From Candidatus Neomarinimicrobium atlanticum (GTDB taxonomy: Bacteria > Fidelibacterota > Marinisomatia > Marinisomatales > Marinisomataceae): a stretch of DNA of 64,000 nt. Under the pieces are notes generated by a model. The model was not told the DNA's origin. It saw only the letters and a program-made list of their open reading frames with translations, and ran no database searches. This document shows positions 35,856 to 44,933 of the stretch, in pieces. The translations under genes and the position numbers were made by a program. The stretch lies in assembly GCA_000402815.1 (NCBI GenBank), contig AQSA01000002.1, forward strand, positions 5,630-69,629, given 5' to 3'. Positions within the stretch are counted from its first letter, which is position 1. Every line of letters starts with the position of its first letter.

Positions 35856-36928
35856 TACACTCTTTGAAAAAAGAATGGACTTAAAGAATTAATTTTATCT
35901 TGATATGAATGTGGATTTAAAAACTTAACTGTTGCTGCGATACTTGATAAAATTGAGTTTCCATCCTGGGGAGTAAAACAAAAGCCAGATACTTCATGTT
36001 CATTTTTAATATTAATAGAATCCTCAACTATAACTGTTTGATTTAAAATTCTTCCATATGTACCTTGATCTCTTCCAAAAGAAAACACTGCATTCGATGA
36101 TCTATGCTCAGTTAATGCAATTTTATCATTGCGCTCTAATAAATCTATTACTTTTTCTTTAGAAGTAGGCTCTTTTAGCTTCAAATTGAACCATACTGTG
36201 TGCATATACTGTGTATTTATTTTTAAAGCAGAAGAGAATAGATTTAAATCGAGATTCATTGTATTGAATAGTCCGGCGGCATCTTCAGCATGATGTGTTC
36301 CATAGATCTCATGAGCATGGCTATTGACTGTTGGAGCTGGAACATAACTACTAGTCTGACTTATATCATTACTTCTACGAATACATACAAATTTCCCATC
36401 AATAAGATTATCCGGTGAAATACTCAAGGCAATAGTGTTAACTAGGCATGCAATATTGTGCGTATTACAAGATACAACTTGTAAAAATTGATCATCAGAA
36501 TTTATAACGTGGTCATTAATGCCTCTTGCATATTTTTTTCCAAATCCATTTTCACTACCTTGAGCTAAAAACCCTTTTACCTTGTCAGTATATTTATTAT
36601 AAAAATCTTTTTTGTTTTGTAGACCTGATCCACCTGGCGTACAATCAATAACAACAGATGCTCTAGCAATAGCTTCTTCCATCGTAAACTCTGCTTCTAA
36701 ACCAATTGCTTTAAAGGCATCTATCCTATCTTCCAAAACAGATAGTCTTGCACCTTTTTGAATTAAATTATCAATTTTAGGCTTATCTAATGTGCGTGGA
36801 GAGTGTTTATGAAATGTAACTTCATCAATCCCTAAATTACTTTTTTGTTCACATAATATTCCAATTAGTGGCTCACCAATTGTTCCAGTACCAACGATAT
36901 GTACGATTTTTCTTTCCATGCTACTCAT
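35855..36928 (-). CDS. Archaeal-type (type II) glyceraldehyde-3-phosphate dehydrogenase-like protein
   Basis: A 357-residue protein. The N-terminal VHIVGTGTIGEPL is a Rossmann nucleotide-binding start. ASVVIDCTPGGSGLQNKKDFY matches the type II enzyme's D.TP.G...KN segment. VVSCNTHNIACLVNT contains the expected catalytic cysteine, and FVCIRRSND, then KINTQYMHTVWFNLKLKEP with KEKVIDLLE, follow the archaeal enzyme's layout. It does not resemble the ordinary bacterial GapA. Its glycolytic role is inferred from family resemblance alone. It follows the ccm cluster after a 68-nt gap. Confidence 0.75.
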   Translation of the reverse strand: MSSMERKIVHIVGTGTIGEPLIGILCEQKSNLGIDEVTFHKHSPRTLDKPKIDNLIQKGARLSVLEDRIDAFKAIGLEAEFTMEEAIARASVVIDCTPGGSGLQNKKDFYNKYTDKVKGFLAQGSENGFGKKYARGINDHVINSDDQFLQVVSCNTHNIACLVNTIALSISPDNLIDGKFVCIRRSNDISQTSSYVPAPTVNSHAHEIYGTHHAEDAAGLFNTMNLDLNLFSSALKINTQYMHTVWFNLKLKEPTSKEKVIDLLERNDKIALTEHRSSNAVFSFGRDQGTYGRILNQTVIVEDSINIKNEHEVSGFCFTPQDGNSILSSIAATVKFLNPHSYQDKINSLSPFFFQRV

Positions 36929-36996
36929 TTCCCCCTTAGGATAATTAAAATGTCAACCAAAAAATATAGTGAATAATGATATTAAAAAACGCTTAT

Positions 36997-37098
36997 TTAT
37001 AAGTTTCTTAATTTCTTAATATTTAATACAAACCATACTAATAAAACTATAAATACAGCTAGAAATGCTGCAAGAAAATATTCTAAATAATTATACAT
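36997..37098 (-). CDS. ccmD: CcmD-like small membrane protein
   Basis: A 33-residue ORF. It begins MYNYLEYFLAAFLAVFIVLL and continues with one membrane span and a basic end (LNIKKLRNL). Size, topology, the N-terminal aromatic residues and its place directly after ccmC (8-nt overlap) all fit CcmD, which releases haem-loaded CcmE from CcmABC. Sequence conservation in this family is too low for proof, and short ORFs can arise by chance, but the position is telling. Confidence 0.75.
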   Translation of the reverse strand: MYNYLEYFLAAFLAVFIVLLVWFVLNIKKLRNL

Positions 37099-37738
37099 AA
37101 TTTTTCTCTATATCTTGCAAATATAAAACTTTCAGCTTTAAAAATAACATGGCGAACATCAGATTAGTAAAAGCAAGCAAAGAGAATAAAAACGGTCTCA
37201 ATATACCCGATGGCTGCTTATTCATCTCTACTTGTGGGTGAGATTGAATTTCAGCTGCCCAAAACTCTACTGATAAAAATATAATGGGGATATCTAAAAA
37301 GGCAATTATTCCTACTATTGCAGAAATTAAAGCTACTCTCTGTCTATAAATTCCAATATTTCTCAAAATAAAATAGCCTGCATAGATAATAAATAAAACT
37401 AAGGTAGTGATAAGTCTTGGTTCCCAAATCCATGGTTTTCCCCAAATAGGAGTTGCCCAGATAGGACCTGTAACAAGCACTAATCCTGTAAATATTGTAC
37501 CAATTTCTGCTGCCGCATGTCCAACCCTGTCATACTTAAGATCTTTAGAAAAAAGATATCCTACTCCTGCCAGCATAACAAAAAAATAAGATAAAAAACC
37601 AGACCAAGCCAAAGGAACATGAAGATAAAATATTTTTTGCGCCCATTCTTGATCAGGCACCATTGGAGTTAAAAATGTAATTGACACAATATTGCATCCC
37701 ATTACAATCATTGCTAGTATAAATAAAGATAAATTCAT
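37091..37738 (-). CDS. ccmC: Haem exporter/haem handling protein CcmC
   Basis: A 215-residue protein with six membrane spans. It contains the tryptophan-rich haem-handling motif WGKPWIWEPRLITTLVLF and the histidines of FYLHVPLAW and EIQSHPQVEM that flank the haem. The motif has Glu where most CcmC proteins have Asp. CcmC loads haem onto CcmE. It lies between ccmB (1-nt overlap) and ccmD. Confidence 0.92.
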   Translation of the reverse strand: MNLSLFILAMIVMGCNIVSITFLTPMVPDQEWAQKIFYLHVPLAWSGFLSYFFVMLAGVGYLFSKDLKYDRVGHAAAEIGTIFTGLVLVTGPIWATPIWGKPWIWEPRLITTLVLFIIYAGYFILRNIGIYRQRVALISAIVGIIAFLDIPIIFLSVEFWAAEIQSHPQVEMNKQPSGILRPFLFSLLAFTNLMFAMLFLKLKVLYLQDIEKNYV

Positions 37739-38400
37739 TAGTATTTAATTAGCCTTTCAAAAAAATTAACTCCTAAAACTGTTGTCATAATCGCAAAAGT
37801 TAATAATAAAAGTATTGATTCTATATAGAAAGATATCTCTAGCCCTAGACATAAAGCAATGAAGATATTTGAAGAATGAATTAAAAGAGGAACAATCATA
37901 GGAAACAAAATAAGGGGAAATAAAAAACTTCTAGTACTGTTTAATGAAGTCATTAAATATATCAGCATTCCTAATCCAATGAGTCCAATATTAGATAATA
38001 AACAAAGCGCTAGAATCTGAAAAATTATATCTACTTTTATTGAAGTAGATATTAAGCTATAAATCATAAAAATAAGCAACTGTACACCAAGTAAGATTAA
38101 AGAAAAAGTGATTAGTTTTGCCAAAAATAATAGGTAATTGTCTGCGGGAGATGTATAAATTATGTCATATACCCCCTCTTCTTTTTCGCGTATAAATGAA
38201 TTCTCAATCAATTTAATAGATGATAAAGCAATAATAATCCAAAAAAATCCAGATAAGATAATAATTTCATTTAATTCAGATGGAGGAAATGAAAAAACAG
38301 AAAGCATTAAGCATGACAGAGAGAAGAATGTTATATAAAATAAATTATTAGATGATTTCATCTCTAAAAGAAATTCATTTTTAATTAAACTAATTATCAT
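37738..38400 (-). CDS. ccmB: Haem exporter permease CcmB
   Basis: A 220-residue membrane protein of six spans. SFIREKEEGVYDIIYTSPADN matches the conserved cytoplasmic loop of CcmB, the permease that pairs with the ATPase CcmA. It overlaps ccmA by 4 nt. The similarity is weaker than for CcmC and CcmF, but the order ccmA-ccmB-ccmC removes doubt. Confidence 0.87.
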   Translation of the reverse strand: MIISLIKNEFLLEMKSSNNLFYITFFSLSCLMLSVFSFPPSELNEIIILSGFFWIIIALSSIKLIENSFIREKEEGVYDIIYTSPADNYLLFLAKLITFSLILLGVQLLIFMIYSLISTSIKVDIIFQILALCLLSNIGLIGLGMLIYLMTSLNSTRSFLFPLILFPMIVPLLIHSSNIFIALCLGLEISFYIESILLLLTFAIMTTVLGVNFFERLIKY

Positions 38401-38996
38401 AACGCAATATTTCCATTTTCTAATTTTATAGATTCATCGCAAATATCTGATATATGCTTAAAATTATGTGTTGAAAAAATAATAGTTTTGTTTTTTGATT
38501 TTAAATTTAAAAAAAGATTTTTGAAGATATTTTGAGCACTATCATCTAAGTTTGTAAAAGGTTCATCGATCAACAGATATTCCCATGGCAAGTTTAATGC
38601 GATAAGTAGTTTATTTCTCTGAAGATTTCCTTTAGATAAATACTTTAATGGCAAATTTTCAAATTCTTTTAACTCCAACAAAACCAAATACTTTTCATAA
38701 CTTTGTTTGCTAAAATCTTGATTATATAAACGTAAAATACATTTGAGATTATTTAATATAGTTAAATCACTAAAAATATTTGCTTTATCGTTTAGAAATA
38801 AAAAGTTAGACCCATTATAATTAATATCACCAGAATCAGTATTCATAATACTAGATATACACTTTAAAAAAGTGGTTTTACCTGAACCGTTTCGACCTAA
38901 CAATGCAACTAGCTTTCCTGAATCAATGGTACAAGATATATTGTCTAATACCTTAATATCAGAAAATGACTTACTGAGATTTTTAACTTCTAACAT
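38397..38996 (-). CDS. ccmA: Haem exporter ATPase CcmA
   Basis: A 199-residue ABC ATPase. Walker A is LLGRNGSGKTTFLKC, Walker B is YLLIDEPFTNLDD and the switch is FSTHNF. The signature region is LSKGNLQRNK in place of LSxGQ, a modest departure. With CcmB it powers release of holo-CcmE. Its ATG overlaps the stop of the 29-residue ORF by one base. Confidence 0.9.
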   Translation of the reverse strand: MLEVKNLSKSFSDIKVLDNISCTIDSGKLVALLGRNGSGKTTFLKCISSIMNTDSGDINYNGSNFLFLNDKANIFSDLTILNNLKCILRLYNQDFSKQSYEKYLVLLELKEFENLPLKYLSKGNLQRNKLLIALNLPWEYLLIDEPFTNLDDSAQNIFKNLFLNLKSKNKTIIFSTHNFKHISDICDESIKLENGNIAL

Positions 38997-39085
38997 TATT
39001 TAATTTTTTTCAATAATGGGTAGAATACAAATAGAATAACCATAAAATACAATGCAAAAATAAAAAATTGATTAAACAACTCCAT
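38996..39085 (-). CDS. 29-residue single-span membrane protein in the ccm cluster
   Basis: The ORF reads MELFNQFFIFALYFMVILFV and then a short basic tail, LLKKIK. It is one membrane span with an N-out, C-in charge pattern. It overlaps the end of ccmF by 14 nt and the start of ccmA by one base (TAATG), and is preceded by a GGAGAGATT ribosome site. These couplings suggest it is real. It could be a second CcmD-like subunit or an accessory of CcmF. I know of no named family. Confidence 0.6.
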   Translation of the reverse strand: MELFNQFFIFALYFMVILFVFYPLLKKIK

Positions 39086-41054
39086 AATCTCTCCTCTTGG
39101 ATGGCCAAAAAGCAAATAAAGAACCAATCACCATTACGATTCCACCAATCCATACCCAATTTACTAAAGGATTAATCATAATTTTAAAATAGCCTTGATT
39201 TTTCTCTGCATCATAAGCCGAAAATATTGAATATATATCTTTTCTCATGGTACTATAAATATCAAGTTCGCTATGCGGTTGACGCTTTTCCGGATCTGGA
39301 TTCCAATAAAAATAAATTCTTTTTTCTGGATATAAACTTGTTATTAGATTATTACTTTGATCTATAACATCCATGTCGCTTATAAAAGCATAATGATTAT
39401 CTCTAGCTTCACTTTTAATGCTATTAAGCTTAAAAATATAATTGGCAAAATAAATTTCTTCACCAGGAGATAAGTTGAACTCTTTTTCTACTTCAAATGC
39501 TCTTCCAATAAATCCTACGAAGAGTAAAGTAATTCCAATATGAACAATATATCCTCCATTTTTATGTCTATTATTTAGCATCATACTAGCAAAAGCAGAT
39601 CCAATAGACTTATCTTTATTTTTTGATTTTTTATATGACTTTCTAAACTCATTTGAAATAGATGTTGCTGTAAATGCTATTCCCATACATGTGACTAATG
39701 GATATAATTGAAAAGGACCAAAAAATAAAGAATATATTATCCCAGATACAAAACTGACAATCATAGGAATTTTGAAATTTGATAATAATTTTGAATTAGA
39801 GGTATTTTTCCATGAAAGTAGGGGGCCAATACCCATCAAGAATAATAATACTAAACCAATAGGTACATTTAGTTGATTAAAGTAAGTAGCTCCAACATAA
39901 ATCTTTTCTCCATTCCAAGCTTCTGAAAGAATAGGGAATAATGTTCCCCATAATACAATAAAACACATTAGAAGTAGAATTAAATTATTGTATAAAAATC
40001 CTCCCTCTCTTGATGAAAAAGAATCAATTTTTTTATCTGATTTTAATAGATCAAATCTCTTAAAAAACCAATAGACCGTAAATAAAATTAAACTGGTTAA
40101 AAAACCTAAAAATAATGGTCCCAAGTTTTCTGCTGTAAATGAATGGACAGAAGATACTATTCCACTTCTAGTAATAAATGTACCTAAAATAACTAACAGG
40201 AAAGTTGATGCTGCTAATAAAATATTCCAAGATTTTAACATTCCTCTTTTTTCTTGTATCATAGAAGAATGAATAAATGCGGTAAGTATGAGCCATGGCA
40301 TTAAAGAAGAATTTTCAACTGGATCCCAAGCCCAGTATCCACCCCAACCTAACTCGTTATATGCCCAATATCCTCCCAAAATGATACCAGCAGATAAGAA
40401 AGTCCATACAATCAATGACCAACGTCTAATGGATTGAATCCATTCAAAGGTAAGTGATCGTGATATTAAAGCAGATAGCGCCATTACGAAGAGAATAGTT
40501 GTACCAATAAAACCTAAATAAAGTGTAGGTGGATGAATGGCCATTGTAACATTTTGTAATAATGGGTTTAAACCATTACCATTTTGTACAATAATATCAG
40601 ATGATACAGGCTCAAAAGGGTTTGCTACAAAATTAGATAGAAGTAAAAAAAATCCGAAAATAAAAGAGAGCATAATATAGGACCAAAATTTCAATTCATA
40701 CATCTTCCTTAGAGAAACATTAATATAAATTAAAGAGTATATAGACATAATAAATGTCCAAAAAAGCAATGATCCAGCTTGTCCAGCCCACAAAGCGGTT
40801 ACCTTAAAAAATAAAGGGGTTTCATAGCTCGTGTATTGTGAAACGTATTGTAAATTAAAATTACTAATTAGCAACTCATTCAATAAGCAAAGGGTAGCTA
40901 AGATAACACAAAAACAAACTGCTATTAAACCTCTTTCAGATATATCTAAAAAGATTTTATTTTTTTTTATAGAATAATAAAATAGGAAAAAGAAAGTTGA
41001 TAATATTAATCCACCACTTATACTTAGTGCTAAACTTCCAATTTGAGATATCAT
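39072..41054 (-). CDS. ccmF: Cytochrome c haem lyase subunit CcmF
   Basis: A 660-residue polytopic protein of the haem-handling family that attaches haem to apocytochrome c. The WWD motif reads WGGYWAWDPVENSSLMPWL. ALWAGQAGSLLFW, the histidines of MAIHPPTLYLGF and VSSVHSFTAEN, and a C-terminal periplasmic domain are present. It overlaps ccmE by one base. CcmH and CcmI, its usual partners, are absent from the window. Confidence 0.95.
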   Translation of the reverse strand: MISQIGSLALSISGGLILSTFFFLFYYSIKKNKIFLDISERGLIAVCFCVILATLCLLNELLISNFNLQYVSQYTSYETPLFFKVTALWAGQAGSLLFWTFIMSIYSLIYINVSLRKMYELKFWSYIMLSFIFGFFLLLSNFVANPFEPVSSDIIVQNGNGLNPLLQNVTMAIHPPTLYLGFIGTTILFVMALSALISRSLTFEWIQSIRRWSLIVWTFLSAGIILGGYWAYNELGWGGYWAWDPVENSSLMPWLILTAFIHSSMIQEKRGMLKSWNILLAASTFLLVILGTFITRSGIVSSVHSFTAENLGPLFLGFLTSLILFTVYWFFKRFDLLKSDKKIDSFSSREGGFLYNNLILLLMCFIVLWGTLFPILSEAWNGEKIYVGATYFNQLNVPIGLVLLFLMGIGPLLSWKNTSNSKLLSNFKIPMIVSFVSGIIYSLFFGPFQLYPLVTCMGIAFTATSISNEFRKSYKKSKNKDKSIGSAFASMMLNNRHKNGGYIVHIGITLLFVGFIGRAFEVEKEFNLSPGEEIYFANYIFKLNSIKSEARDNHYAFISDMDVIDQSNNLITSLYPEKRIYFYWNPDPEKRQPHSELDIYSTMRKDIYSIFSAYDAEKNQGYFKIMINPLVNWVWIGGIVMVIGSLFAFWPSKRRDYGVV

Positions 41055-41464
41055 TATATCTTTTCTATATTTTTTAAATCGCCTTCATATCTTGAAGCGC
41101 ATTTAGTTTGAAGTTCGGTAGCAACAATTAAATTATCATTAAAAGAGCCAGCAACTACTACTTCTGCATCATCTTTAAATAAATCTGGCCTAATTCCATA
41201 ATAATAAACTTTTAAACTGTCATTCCCCTGATAAACATAAAAGGATACCTCTAATTGATCTTCAGCATTGATACTAATAGAATTAGGCTTAATTAAACCA
41301 CCAACCTTAACCCTGGTCGACAAAGAAGATTCTTTTGATACAAGTTCTTCAATTGTATAGTAACGAATAGTTAAACTATTATCTTGCTTTACATTAGTAA
41401 GATATATTGTCCAAATAACAATTAATGCAAAAACTAAAATCAGTGATGTGTAAATTCTATTCAT
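41054..41464 (-). CDS. ccmE: Periplasmic haem chaperone CcmE, CxxxY type
   Basis: A 136-residue protein with an N-terminal anchor (IYTSLILVFALIVIWTIYL) and an OB-fold domain (RVKVGGLIKPNSI, VVVAGSFNDNLIVATELQTK). Classical CcmE binds haem covalently through His in HxxxY. Here the site reads KCASRY, a CxxxY, with Cys in the place of His. That variant defines the system I* found in archaea and some anaerobic bacteria, which usually lack CcmH. It is the first gene of the ccm cluster and follows the mutase gene after 3 nt. Confidence 0.9.
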   Translation of the reverse strand: MNRIYTSLILVFALIVIWTIYLTNVKQDNSLTIRYYTIEELVSKESSLSTRVKVGGLIKPNSISINAEDQLEVSFYVYQGNDSLKVYYYGIRPDLFKDDAEVVVAGSFNDNLIVATELQTKCASRYEGDLKNIEKI

Positions 41465-41467
41465 AAT

Positions 41468-43066
41468 TTAGATTCCAAAAGATTCTTCCCATTCCCCATA
41501 AACACCCTTCATTAATTCTACAATTTCCCCAACAGTACCGCCATGCTCTGCGACTTCAATCAAATAAGGGACTAAATTTAAATTATTTTCGCAAGCATTT
41601 CTTAATTTTTTCATTTTTTTATCTAGCGATTTATTATCCCTTTTTTTTCTAAGTTTTTTAACTTTCTTTTCTTGAATTTCTTGAGCCTGTTGAGATATTT
41701 TTAAGATTTCAATTTCAAGTTTTTCATTTTCATCAACAAAATCATTTAATCCAACGATAATTCTTTCTTTTGAGTCAATTGATTCTTGATATACAGACGC
41801 TGACTCGGAAATTTTCTTTTGAAAATAACCATCTTCAATTGCTGTGATTGTTCCACCAAGATTCTTTATTACTCTAAAATATTCATTTGCTTCTTCTTCA
41901 ATTCTATCAGTTATTTGTTCTACATACCAAGATCCTCCCAGTGGATCTGCTACATTAGGCACACCTGTTTCATGTGCAAGGATTTGTTGAGTCCTTAACG
42001 CTATTTTTGCAGCTTTCTCTGAAGGCAGTGCTAATGTCTCATCAAGTGAATTTGTATGTAGTGAATTTGTTCCCCCTAGCACAGCAGCCATAGCTTCATA
42101 GGCGGTTCTAACAATATTATTTTCTGGTTGCTGAGCTGTTAAAGAACATCCAGCTGTTTGCGTGTGAAATTTTAATTTTAGAGAATTTTCATTTTTAGCA
42201 CCATATTCATTTTTAAGTTTATTTGCCCAAATTCTTCTTGCTGCTCTATACTTTCCTATCTCTTCAAAAAAATCCATATGTGAATTAAAAAAGAATGATA
42301 ATCTATGTGCAAAGTCATCGATTTTTAAACCTCTCTTTAGAGAAGCTTCTATATAAGTAAATCCGCTATTAAGCGTAAATGCTAATTCCTGCGCGGCAGT
42401 TGAACCAGCTTCTCTTATATGATATCCACTCACTGATACTGGACTATAAAATGGCATGTTCTCAGAGCAAAACTCAATAACATCTACTACTAATTTTATT
42501 GATGGTTTTGGAGGAAAGATAAATTCTTTCTGTGCTATGTATTCTTTAACAGCATCATTCTGTAATGTTCCTCTTAAGTGGCTAATATCAATACCATTTT
42601 TCTTTGCTAAGGCTACATAGAAAGCGAATAAGATAATTGCAGGGCCATTAATAGTTTGAGATACAGAAATTTTTTCTAAATCTATGTCCTTAAATAAAAT
42701 TTCCATATCATCCAAAGAAGCTACATTAACACCGCAAACACCTACTTCTCCAGATGAAAGTTCATGATCAGGGTCATAACCCATAAGTGTTGGCATATCA
42801 TAAGCAACAGAAAGTCCTGTCTGGCCATTTTTTAATAAATATTTATATCTTTCATTTGTTTTTTCTGGAGTACTGAAACCGGAAAATTGTCTCATAGTCC
42901 ATAATTTTCCTCTATACATATTTTTATGAATACCTCGAGTATATGGAAAAGTGCCAGGATCTATACTATACTTATTATCTTTTGTATTAGAAGAATAGTA
43001 CTCTTTTAGTTTATTGCCACTCAAACTATCAAAATTCTTTTCTCTATCTAGTTTTTTTTTACTCAT
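41468..43066 (-). CDS. Methylmalonyl-CoA mutase large subunit, catalytic domain only
   Basis: A 532-residue TIM-barrel subunit of an acyl-CoA mutase that interconverts methylmalonyl-CoA and succinyl-CoA with adenosylcobalamin. MRQFSGFSTPEKTNERYKYL, QTGLSVAYDMPTLMGYD, HTQTAGCSLTAQQP and GGTNSLHTNSLDE are typical. The cobalamin-binding domain is missing and must be a separate protein encoded elsewhere, as in many bacteria. A lysine-rich insert (KKVKKLRKKRDNKSLDKKMK) lies near residue 470. Isobutyryl-CoA or ethylmalonyl-CoA mutase is possible. Confidence 0.9.
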   Translation of the reverse strand: MSKKKLDREKNFDSLSGNKLKEYYSSNTKDNKYSIDPGTFPYTRGIHKNMYRGKLWTMRQFSGFSTPEKTNERYKYLLKNGQTGLSVAYDMPTLMGYDPDHELSSGEVGVCGVNVASLDDMEILFKDIDLEKISVSQTINGPAIILFAFYVALAKKNGIDISHLRGTLQNDAVKEYIAQKEFIFPPKPSIKLVVDVIEFCSENMPFYSPVSVSGYHIREAGSTAAQELAFTLNSGFTYIEASLKRGLKIDDFAHRLSFFFNSHMDFFEEIGKYRAARRIWANKLKNEYGAKNENSLKLKFHTQTAGCSLTAQQPENNIVRTAYEAMAAVLGGTNSLHTNSLDETLALPSEKAAKIALRTQQILAHETGVPNVADPLGGSWYVEQITDRIEEEANEYFRVIKNLGGTITAIEDGYFQKKISESASVYQESIDSKERIIVGLNDFVDENEKLEIEILKISQQAQEIQEKKVKKLRKKRDNKSLDKKMKKLRNACENNLNLVPYLIEVAEHGGTVGEIVELMKGVYGEWEESFGI

Positions 43067-43068
43067 AG

Positions 43069-44931
43069 TTACCTATCAACAAATTTAACAATTTTTTCGT
43101 ATAATGCCTTACTATCTAAGCCTACTTCTTCTAATAATATATTTCTTGGTCCATGATCTACAAAATCATTCGGAAGCCCTATGTTTAAAATGTCATTTTT
43201 AAGTTTTTTACTAGAACTCCATGCTGCAATGCTTTCTCCAAAGCCTCCATCTAAAACACCTTCTTCTATAGTAACAATCTTAGAAAATTTCGAACAATTA
43301 TTTTCCAAGTATTCTAAGTCCATTGGTTTAATAAATCTACAATTAACAACTTCTGATTTAATATCTCTTTCTTTTAAATTCTTTACAATATCCATACTCC
43401 TCTTTACCATCGATCCAACTGCTAAGATTAAGATATCATCTCCCTTATTAATCACTTCCCATGATCCAATTTTTATGATATTAGAATTAGTATTATCAAA
43501 ATCTATAGATGACTCTTTTGGATATCTGATGCTAAAAGGTCCATCAACATGATTGGTTGCTGTAAATAGTAAATCTTGTAATTCATTTCCATCTTTTGGT
43601 GCAGTAACAACCATTCCCTGTATGCATTTCATATATGCAATATCTAATACTCCATGGTGAGTAGCTCCATCTTCACCTACCAGACCTGATCTATCTAAAC
43701 AAAAAATTACAGGTAATTTTTGTAATGCAATATCATGGATAATTTGATCATACCCTCTTTGTAAAAAAGTAGAATAAATTGCTACGATTGGAATTTTACC
43801 ATTTACTGCTAATCCTCCAGAAAATGTTACGCCATGCGCTTCTGCTATACCTACATCAAAATACCTATCAGGAAATTCTTTTGCAAAATTCACTAGCCCT
43901 GTACCTTCTCGCATTGCAGCGGTAATAGCAACAATATTCTTATTCTCTTTTGCTAGATTGCACGAAACTTCTGCAAAAACATTCTGAAAAATAGGTGCTT
44001 CACTATTTTTCTTAATAGGATTATCTTTCTTTTCTTTTACTCCATGATATTTAACGGGATCATGTTCAGCGTAATCTAACCCTTTGCCCTTTTTTGTAAT
44101 AGTGTGTAGCACTACTGGAGTATTTAATTCTTTTATATTTTCTAGCGTTGTAACTAACTCACTTATATTATGTCCATCAATAGGGCCAAAATATCTAAAG
44201 CCTAGATCTTCAAATATTGTAGTTGGTAAAAAGAAATTTTTCGCACTTGATTCTATCTTTTTTAATAAAGTCTCAACAAATTTAAGACGCTTTGGTAATC
44301 TAGTAATTAACCTTCCAATCTTGCCTCTCACATAGTTATATGATTTGTTAGTAGCAATTTTAACTAAATAATTTCTAAATGCTCCTATATTAGGACTAAT
44401 TGACATATCATTATCATTCACAATAACCAATAATTGCTTGTTGAGATGTCCTGCATTATTAAGTGCTTCAAATGCCAGACCTCCAGTTAATGCCCCATCA
44501 CCTATAATGCTTACTACTTTAAATTTTTCATTATCTAAATCTCTTGCACATGCCATTCCAAGTCCGGCAGAAATAGAAGTTGATGCATGACCCGCCCCAA
44601 ATACATCATACTCACTTTCAGTTCTTTTTAAAAACCCACTTAATCCTTTATATTTTCTGATAGTTTTAAAAGAGTCAAATCTTCCAGTTAATACTTTATG
44701 TGCATAGGCTTGATGTCCTGTATCCCAAATAAGCTTATCTTCAGGTGTATTATAAACATAGTGAAGAGCAGTTGTCAGCTCAATAGCGCCTAAAGTTGGA
44801 GCTAAATGACCACCTATTTCATTAATAGTTGATATAATATACTGTCTCAATTCATCACAAATAAATTCTAACTCTTCTGGAGAGTATGACTTTAAATCTG
44901 ATGGCGATTTAATATTGTTTAAATATTTCAT
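43069..44931 (-). CDS. dxs: 1-deoxy-D-xylulose-5-phosphate synthase
   Basis: This 620-residue thiamine-diphosphate enzyme starts the MEP isoprenoid pathway. GHQAYAHKVLTGR, GHASTSISAGLGMA, the thiamine motif GDGALTGGLAFEALNNAG, the transketolase centre FDVGIAEAHGVTFSGGLA and DRSGLVGEDGATHHG are all visible. It provides precursors for the isoprenoids used by the MenA-like and MiaA enzymes. Another gene of the pathway, ispH, lies three genes upstream in the same run. Confidence 0.97.
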   Translation of the reverse strand: MKYLNNIKSPSDLKSYSPEELEFICDELRQYIISTINEIGGHLAPTLGAIELTTALHYVYNTPEDKLIWDTGHQAYAHKVLTGRFDSFKTIRKYKGLSGFLKRTESEYDVFGAGHASTSISAGLGMACARDLDNEKFKVVSIIGDGALTGGLAFEALNNAGHLNKQLLVIVNDNDMSISPNIGAFRNYLVKIATNKSYNYVRGKIGRLITRLPKRLKFVETLLKKIESSAKNFFLPTTIFEDLGFRYFGPIDGHNISELVTTLENIKELNTPVVLHTITKKGKGLDYAEHDPVKYHGVKEKKDNPIKKNSEAPIFQNVFAEVSCNLAKENKNIVAITAAMREGTGLVNFAKEFPDRYFDVGIAEAHGVTFSGGLAVNGKIPIVAIYSTFLQRGYDQIIHDIALQKLPVIFCLDRSGLVGEDGATHHGVLDIAYMKCIQGMVVTAPKDGNELQDLLFTATNHVDGPFSIRYPKESSIDFDNTNSNIIKIGSWEVINKGDDILILAVGSMVKRSMDIVKNLKERDIKSEVVNCRFIKPMDLEYLENNCSKFSKIVTIEEGVLDGGFGESIAAWSSSKKLKNDILNIGLPNDFVDHGPRNILLEEVGLDSKALYEKIVKFVDR

Positions 44932-44933
44932 AT

